Shown here one piece after another: positions 57,010-64,000 of a DNA stretch of 64,000 nucleotides; within the stretch, counting starts at the first letter, position 1, and each line of letters begins with the position of its first letter. The stretch is from NCBI GenBank assembly GCA_030867875.1, contig JAOWCC010000577.1:83867740-83931739 (forward strand), in the 5' to 3' direction. Both the position numbers and the translations under genes were made by a program. Below the pieces are notes generated by a model. That model was not told the origin of the DNA. It searched no databases and worked only from the letters and a program-made list of their open reading frames with translations. This DNA is from Actinernus sp. WN-2022. Lineage: Eukaryota; Cnidaria; Anthozoa; Actiniaria; Actinernidae.

Positions 57010-57670
57010 GCTGTCTCGCTAGCACTTGCAGAAGTTCACCAGGCGGTCCTACCCAATTCAAAAATAGCGCAGAAAATGGGAGGGAAAGTATAACTTCTTG
57101 TGCGCGTACCAGCCGTCAAAAAAGCCGGAAATCGCATTGACACCTGAATATTTTTGTGTGTGTTTGCAGTATTTAAAAGCCTTAATTTGAAAATAAACCC
57201 GTTAAAAAGCGAAAAGATGTGTGGACACACGTTTTTAATTCGCTACGAAGTGACAAACTACGCTCTTCCTTGCTTCCATTAAAAAAAAGTAGGTACCCAA
57301 TGGGTACGTGTGTCTACTGTATAATTTTTAATAAAAAGTACACTCTTTGATATATGAGTGAAATATATATTAAAACTGGGCTTGAATTGGGAATGATCAA
57401 TAATATTAATACATTAATATGCAATGATTATGCCACAAGTTTTATTGCAATATCATTTAATGATAGTAAATAATGTTACAGTATTTGTGAGCACTTGTGC
57501 GACATCATTAATTTTGTGAGACATTTGAATAAATTGGTCATAAAGTCATTGGCAATATTAACTGTAACGAACTTGTTGCTGTTAGGTAGCCATGGTACTA
57601 TGCAGAGTACTGTAATTGCTGTACGTAACTAACAGTAGGGATTTCAAAATATGCTAGCTTTGTCAGTAAA
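57010..57670. other. No gene seen
   Basis: AT-rich non-coding DNA between the microsatellite and the small minus-strand gene. Confidence 0.5.
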
Positions 57671-58053
57671 GCTAACTATGCTTTTCAGATATCTCTTTGA
57701 GAGAAGATATTGTTGGTACAGTAGAGGTGGAAAGGTCTTTGTGTTTAAAGGGCAGTGATGCAGTGGCTGTAACTGAAGTGGTGTTAGTTGTAACTACCCG
57801 TATATCCTTTTGACCATCTTTGGTGCTTTTCTGTATTTTGATATTTTGACAGGTGATTTCTTTTGTTCGTGATGATAGACACTGTCTCTCTTGTTTGGAT
57901 TGAAGCAGACAGCTTTAACTACATTTTCTTCTTGTGCAGTGAAGTATGTAACTTGTACATTGATGACTTTTTTCACTGGTGAAACATTACGCACGTAGCA
58001 TAAGATGTTTTTATTTGCCAAAGCTGTGGTAGAGAGAGGAAAAACAATTTTAT

Positions 58054-58141
58054 AATACCATAAAATCCTGGTTATAAGCCCTGGACTTCTACAAGTTTGT
58101 AAGGGGTTTTAGGGGGCTTATAACCGGGATTTTACGGTATT
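58054..58141. mobile_element. 88-bp foldback MITE in the small gene's intron
   Basis: AATACC(A/G)TAAAATCC(T/C)GGTTATAAGCCC arms (28 bp, described with two variable positions) face each other around a 32-base centre. It lies 31 bases upstream of the exon 2 acceptor. Confidence 0.85.
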
Positions 58142-58696
58142 GTAATCAATTAGAATAACATATATATGGAAGTGGTAATCAAAAATTATTTTAAGTGGAT
58201 ATTTTGTATGTTATTTTTTAATGATTATTTTAACTGATGTTAAAACATAACTAGTGCTCTCCCATCTGGCTCACCCTCCCAGCTGCTGTTGTGCCTTGCA
58301 TTGACATATTAGTCAAATATATCAAGTGTTCAGGGGTATCCCTTCAATATTGAATACCTGCAGCTGTCTAGGTGATGGTTAGGATCACCATACATCTGGT
58401 GTGAAACAGCTCTGAAAAAATAAGTTACCTCCAACATCTAGGTCTCAATCAAAGTTGATGTAATCTAAATTGTAATATTACACTGGAAGTATTTTGATTA
58501 CATATCACCAGAGGTCAAGAGCTCGACATTTGATATGATACGCAAAATATTTCACTTAGCTTGTGAATGTACACTGAGCTGAATTTGTTAATTTGTAGTC
58601 GAATAAACAGGACTTAATATTTTCTGGTTTGCTTGAATGCTGGCCTGCTATGCAGACATATTTTTTCACTCTCACACATTTGAAGAAAAAAGTAAC

Positions 58697-58956
58697 CCGA
58701 GCGCGTAATTAGCTTCCAATATGCACACCTCATTGTGTTATGGACCAATCAGATTTTACCTTCCATATCCTGGAAAGTGACATAATGTTACATTTAAAAG
58801 GAATTCAGACAATACATTTGCCATCGACCAATCATAGGAGAGTGTTCACTGGCGCGTCAATTCACTAAAATTCTAACAATGGCTTTGATTGGACAGAAAA
58901 ATAAAACAAACGTACTGACGCCATGCTTGCATATTGGAAACTAATTAAGCGCTTGA
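58697..58956. mobile_element. 260-bp MITE, GAGCGCGTAATTAG ends
   Basis: The left arm GAGCGCGTAATTAGCTTCCA is mirrored by TGGAAACTAATTAAGCGCTT at the right, with the adjacent ATATGCA also paired. Non-coding centre, inside the intron of the small gene. Confidence 0.72.
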
Positions 58957-58959
58957 GTA

Positions 58960-59525
58960 AGCATCGTCTTCGTGGATCAGTCTTTTTACTTTCGAGTGTC
59001 TAGCGATTTCTCTCATGGTGAATCTATATGACTTTCCGGCCGAAGCTCTTACATTACGTATACTGCACGTATAGTCCCACGTATAGATTATATTGCCTTT
59101 GCTCATAAAATATATACATGTAATAATTAACTAACCACAGCTTTCGCTCGCTTAAATTATGAATGGTGTGTTCACTTCGCCTTCGGTGACAGAACTTCTG
59201 TTTTAATCTCTGAAGGGGCTGTTTCATTCCCTGAATCGAAAGGGCTCAATAATTTCCCTTAACGGGCTTTGTTATTCTCCAAAGCTGCAAAGAAGCTCAT
59301 TTGTTCTCTTAATTGGGGACAGAAACATTGTTATTTACACTTGCTCTCCAACTACAAGTACACGAAGCCGTCACTCTCACTTTGATATGCAATTTCAACA
59401 TCGACCTAGAACTTGAAAGTATCTTTGAAAACCTTTCATTTGACCAGTTACACACACTCTGCGAAAGCTGTAGCTAATCAAGTATATAAATCTTAGGAAA
59501 TTCATGATAAAATAAGAATATTACT
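58960..59525. other. Intron of the small gene, no feature
   Basis: Nothing recognised. Confidence 0.45.
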
Positions 59526-59599
59526 CACCACTCTTAGCTCTTTGAAAGACTTGCAAAGCGACCAACTCGCGACCTCGTGAACACGTAGCCATCGGCATA

Positions 59600-60595
59600 T
59601 AGTCGTCCTCTTCATTGCTATTTTTGTATTGGATATTACATTGTCGCTAAATGAAGATTCCGAGTAATGCACGAACGCCATCGACACATTTAATTGATCC
59701 CGAATAAAACTTCACGACCACTTATCTACAATGTTAACACACTATCGCGCGTCATCGGACACGTTAACATAGTGTCTACAGCTTCTTAAGAAGCAGTATA
59801 TACAAAAATACTAACTTATGTTAATTGGGTAATCTAAGTTTTGCTTATCTCCAAAGAATGATTACTGTGTGTACTTGTAGAACCTTTTTTGATCGAGATC
59901 GCACTTCCTATTCTTCGACTAATTTTAAAAACGGCAAATTGTCTACGCCGCGTTTTTTTAATATTGAATCTGGGCTAGATTATGGGTGGTAACCAAAAAA
60001 GGTATGCAACAAACGTACCCCCAACAACACTACAAACATCGTTTTTCGAGCTTTTCGTGACTAGAGACCAATAAAAACAAATAAAAACAGTCCTTTGGAT
60101 GCCCTATGACCACTCCGTATACAGCTGGAGTTCCTGCTGGTTTGCTACGATTTCTTTTTGGCTTTGTCGTCGCTTTCACCCTCTACTTGTCCTTGATATA
60201 TCATGCTGCTTTTTTGTCTAACATCGCTTGACAATATTTTTCTTTTCGATAGATTTCTTAGTTTTTTGTCATGATCATTCGGTGAAACTAGCTATAGCAA
60301 GGCAGTACTGTATATAGGAATGTAAACCCACGGTAATACGAACCATTTCATTGCCCGCGAATTATTGGTTCATTCACAACAAGGGGTCCTGTGTTTCATT
60401 GGCTTGTTGGGTTAATATGTTGACAGAACCTTTGATGAAGTGTGAACTCTCTGTAAAACTTCCGAAGGTAAAAACGCTAACTTCATTTACTTGCTTATTC
60501 CCTATATTTAAGTGAATTATACGTGTCTTAATAATTATCGAATCCTTGCGAAACCAGGCCAAAATAAAGTTTGATGGGCTTTAGCAATATTTTGT
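59600..60595. other. No gene seen; contains the upstream side of the small gene
   Basis: The promoter of the small gene should lie just above 59600, but no TATA or initiator element is convincing. Confidence 0.4.
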
Positions 60596-60599
60596 TATT

Positions 60600-60981
60600 T
60601 CGTTTTTCATGCAGCTTAGCGTCATATAGTTTGGAACATTTTTCGGCCTCATACTTCAAGACGGATTTACAAACGAACAAAATAAAATATTAAAAATCCT
60701 CGATACTTTTTTGGAGGCTGCCATCTGCTGATTAACATAATGCAATTGAACGGAACGTACGCCCAAACACGTACGCGCATAATTTAAAGATTGAAACGTC
60801 GTCTTTTTTGCGTTTGAGGCTTAGTACTGCTTTTCCAATGAAATCTTTATTTAAAACAGTACCTCCAACATATACCTTGTTTCATAAGCTTTACAGTGAT
60901 GTATACGTTTATATGGTTTCCTTTAAAGCATAGCGCGTACATTTTTTTAATGAGAGGCACCCGCCAAGGTCTACGGTAACC
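60600..60981. mobile_element. Right-end fragment of the GGTTACCGTA TTAA transposon
   Basis: It aligns with 26600-26970, including CGTCTTTTTTGCGTTTG, and ends GGTCTACGGTAACC followed by TTAA (60982-60985). The left half is missing. Confidence 0.78.
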
Positions 60982-60999
60982 TTAACGGCATAAAAATTG

Positions 61000-61630
61000 T
61001 CGCCTGGTTTTGGCAATTTTACTTGACTTCGATACGAATTTTTTTTTTTTAAAGCCAGTTAAGTTAGAACTAGAAGGCCAGCTATGTGAAAATTATTTAA
61101 GCTTACAACTGAAAGTTTAGAAATGCGAATTACTGTAAACAAAAACAATAGAAGCAGCTAAAGGACAGTGAAATTCGATTCATATTGCGGTTTTTCCAAA
61201 ATAAATAAACCACTGATTTAAGGCTTGAAGGTCGTTTTTTTTTTTAAATCATCAGTAGTGTTAACTCTCGCTCGTCAAAGTTGCTCGCAGTTTATGCTTC
61301 ATTGCGCAAAACAACTCCATGGAACATAACGTACAATAAACCTCCCAATATCTTTGTCTTTAAAGATTAACCTCATGGCCTTCTATACAAATGTATGTAT
61401 CCGATTTTGGATAATTCGTTACCTAAAAGCCATTAGCACAACGCTTTCATTCCAAGACATGTGCACAAAATGGAGTTTCCCAAATTCTAAAGGGCATCCA
61501 CGCGCATTTTTCAATATTTGGAGCCTGGGCCCTAATGGCGCGAAGTATTCATTGTAAATCAGCCGTGAACGAAGTGGCGGACTCTTGAGTGTTGTACTTT
61601 GTATACATATTGCTTCGGTTACGTTCATTT
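61000..61630. other. No gene; possible LTR sequence at the right
   Basis: The last 150 bases before the Gypsy gag could be the end of a decayed LTR. No second LTR was found for comparison. Confidence 0.35.
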
Positions 61631-61639
61631 GGTCTTAGT

Positions 61640-62510
61640 GGCCTAGGGACACCACACGTTGGCGACGGGGATGGCTCAGAAAGATTAACCGCCGATTGAC
61701 TTGAATGGATCCGCATCAATGGTTGCAGAGTGCTGCGAGCCTTCGAATATTATGGTGATGGCTAGAGCATCGAGAACATTGAAAACAAGTGCTCCGTTTC
61801 GCTGGAATGGAAATGCAAAACATTTTTGAAGGCATACAGGTTCCCGGACCAGTGCCCGAGCTATGCATTAGCGAGTAAGATAACTACTTTCGCACTGAAG
61901 AAAATATATCTTTCGAGCGCCTAATTATTAGCGGCAAAGAATGGTGGAACCGCTGACCAGTTGATGATTCGCTTGCGAAAGCGGGCGCGACATTGTAATT
62001 TTGGAAGGACATTATAGGATAATTTACGTGATCAGCTTATTGAGTCATTGCGTGATGTTGATCTAAAGAACAAGCTGCTTGAGTCAAGTAATATTACACT
62101 GGGAAATGTACTGTAAAAGGCCCGTGCATGGGAATTCGCTGGACAACAAGCACGAGATATGACCTCAGCTCAACACGTGGAGGGGGAAATGTAGTTGCTG
62201 TTAAATCAAGATTTACTAACAAAGCCAAAGGGACCTGGCGTTAAACCTGTTTTAATTGTGACCAAGGGTACATTTTGCATGAGCCCGAAAATGGCGTACA
62301 AAAGGAAAAGGTATAAGAAATATGGAAAATAAGGCATTTTGCGGTGTAAGGGAGATAAAGATGATCCCAGACCTGAAAAACACGGAGGGAGATCAGCTCG
62401 AGCACAATGCAGAGGTGATAGGTAAGCAAACTATGCTGAAGTTCAGGAGCAAGTGGAAATCAATGATGGTGACTTTGCATTTTCAATCACAGAACAGACT
62501 GAATAGCTAA
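61640..62510 (+). pseudogene. Gypsy-type LTR retrotransposon gag remnant
   Basis: Broken frames give SLEWKCKTFLKAYR-like sequence, then RLRKRARHCNFG, LRDQLIESLRDVDLKNKLLE and SSNITLGN...KAREFAGQQARDM, the conserved end of a Gypsy capsid. A degenerate zinc-knuckle region rich in KRKRYKKYGK follows. Several stops interrupt it and no polymerase is present. TGGCGACGGGGATGG at 61661 has the position and TGG start expected of a tRNA primer site after a 5' LTR. Confidence 0.72.
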
Positions 62511-64000
62511 GAATATGTTGTATTAGCCGCTAGGCTGAGAAATAGAGTGTTGCTAGTCTTAAAACCTATTTTATGAAAATGTGTCAACTATTTTGTCCAA
62601 GATTGTCTGAGCTCAACAAACGGGTGCATGCATATCTTTTGCCTACCTTCAGCATATCCAATAATCAAATTGTTCTTTATCTTAAATTGATATCTTGTTC
62701 TATGAGTGTTGCCCATTAAAAATTGGACACACTATCGCATTAAAAATAAAATAATTAAACTTTTAACCTGTAATGCATTATGGGAGTGTCAAGCCGGGAA
62801 AACCGGTTTTTTTTTCGGCTGCCGTTATGGAGTATATTCCAGTTTATGATTCAGATTCTGAAGGTAGCGATTTCATCCAAAAGTGCCAATATAGTTTACA
62901 GCCTCGATAGTATTTTGAACGAGGAAATAACTACAAAAAGAGTAAGGAAGATTTATTTAATTTTACCTACAGCCAAGCGAACCTCGAAAATCTCCCTACG
63001 CGAAGGTCATTTGCATAGTCTGTTATAGAGTCATTTTCCGAGCGTGAGAGTCCACCAAACATTTTGCGATGGAGCTGCAGCAGTGAGAATAACCAAAAAT
63101 CAGGAGTCAAGTACGGCATGGCTATAAAACTCAACAAGAACCACATATAGGTATCATCCAAGAGGTTCTTACAAGTAAAGCACGGCATTGCTGTCAATTT
63201 CTGTTATGAAATTATGTCCATTGCAATTGCTGCAGTGCATGAAAATATGTCACCAAGTGCGACGAAAATGTTATTGCAGGTAACAACCACCCTGTGGAAC
63301 ACCAGAGTTCCAAAAACTACTAACGCTAGTATAGCAAACAAACCTGGCTGAGAAGGATCGGTTATGTGTGACCGGGTCCAAGCCAGGAGACCACCGAGAG
63401 AAAAGTGAAAAGTAGTGTCTTAAACGGTGACGATGAGGAAAGCTAAAGTGGCCAGCCCTGCGCGTGGTTAATCATTTGAAATGCAAAATCGTTTACTCAG
63501 AATGACACCAGAGGTAAATGTTTCCAATATTTAACGCAGAAATCTATAGTCAATAAACCATTTCAAGCTTATTTTGTTTAGTCTGAGAAGGTTTTAGTTG
63601 AATATTACGTGAAATGAGAACGCCCGTTACATATTAATTATAACTAATTACCATAAGTAACTTTAGCCGTTGATCAAAAAGTATTTTATTTTTCAGCCAA
63701 TTCATTACACATTCTATTTCGACATAATATTTCAAGCGGTAGACTTCCGCTTTTATAATCATGTATATTATATGAGTGTTTGATGAATTCTGTCGGATAA
63801 CTCTTTGTAACTCTCTCTGGTTAATATAATACGGTTTAGCGCATCTCTATTCAGCCTCTCCTTAACGACATGAAAAAAATCAAAGATTTCAGCAGATAAA
63901 CTCGTGAACACTTTTTCCTATCATTCTCTCTTAACAATCTACTCTACTCCCGTCAAGTAACCTTTCACCACAAATCCCGCACCACACTGTACAGAGTCAG
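62510..64000. other. No gene supported
   Basis: A short plus frame begins MEYIPVYDSDSEGSD (62827), and later frames give fragments of unclear origin. None has a recognisable domain or intact structure. Confidence 0.4.

Larger units (their letters stand above)
57672..59598 (-). pseudogene. Small two-exon gene of unknown function with an apparent frameshift
   Basis: Exon 1 (59598-59529) starts MPMATCSRGRELVALQVFQR and ends at G|GTGAGT. Exon 2 (from 58023, acceptor CTACCACAG|CT) joins in phase 1 and gives ANKNILCYVRNVSPVKKVIN, VTYFTAQEENVVKAVCF and SPVKISKYRKAP. The frame then stops at 57794, but shifting by one base at RKAPK opens a further stretch (DIRVVTTNTTSVTATASLPF) to 57672. The beta-rich alternation and spacing suggest an OB-fold-like domain. 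I recall similar lysine-rich proteins in cnidarians but cannot name a family. The gene is either slightly broken or has a sequencing or splicing explanation. It lies upstream of the visible RTK exons on the same strand. Confidence 0.5.

Noticed and set aside
57036..57230. Additional upstream RTK exon
   Set aside because: No FN3 signature and no matching phase-1 donor; the frame is short and arbitrary.
62967..63197. 76-codon minus-strand ORF near the right edge
   Set aside because: No similarity recognised; the opposite strand has equally plausible fragments.

Overview
The window looks like nuclear DNA of an animal, most likely an anthozoan cnidarian (coral or sea-anemone type). It is AT-rich and contains genes with GT...AG introns, abundant degraded transposons and no bacterial-style gene packing. 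The anthozoan assignment is an inference from gene and repeat style; the sequence does not prove it.

The main host gene is a receptor tyrosine kinase (RTK) on the minus strand. Sixteen exons can be followed from 56583 down to the stop codon at 12019, and all fifteen junctions agree in phase. The exons encode five fibronectin type III (FN3) domains, a short linker, one membrane span, a juxtamembrane segment, and a tyrosine kinase with all catalytic motifs. A 211-codon exon supplies a large kinase insert. About 1077 residues are visible; the 5' exons with the signal peptide were not found. The introns hold most of the window's mobile DNA.

Region by region. 1-4510: wreck of a Polinton/Maverick element, with an integrase (+) meeting a family B DNA polymerase (-) tail to tail. 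4510-12000: mostly non-coding, with MITEs, a hairpin and a DDE transposase exon. 12019-24186: the last RTK exons, with introns holding a BEL/Pao remnant (-), a tRNA-derived SINE, two LINE 3' ends in opposite orientation, and TTAA-flanked MITEs. 21200-27000: inverted-repeat elements, a CACGTG/TGACGTCA tandem repeat, a hAT-type MITE with an 8-bp target duplication, and two TTAA-flanked elements. 28900-34220: kinase and membrane exons, a four-unit tandem repeat and a second SINE. 35820-43055: FN3 exons and foldback elements. 44200-46640: a tandem repeat, a small intronless chromodomain-like gene and an element with inverted iteron arrays. 47290-52940: a second BEL/Pao remnant (+), split by a 2.2-kb TTAA-flanked element. 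54631-56583: the upstream FN3 exons. 57672-59598: a small two-exon gene (-) with an apparent frameshift. 60600-62500: the end of a TTAA element and a Gypsy gag remnant.

The most informative observation is a layered insertion history. A 779-bp TTAA-flanked element sits in one copy of a dispersed repeat, and the other copy in the window shows the empty site. A second TTAA element interrupts the RNase H of an already decayed BEL element, which itself lies in an 11.6-kb intron splitting one FN3 domain of the RTK.
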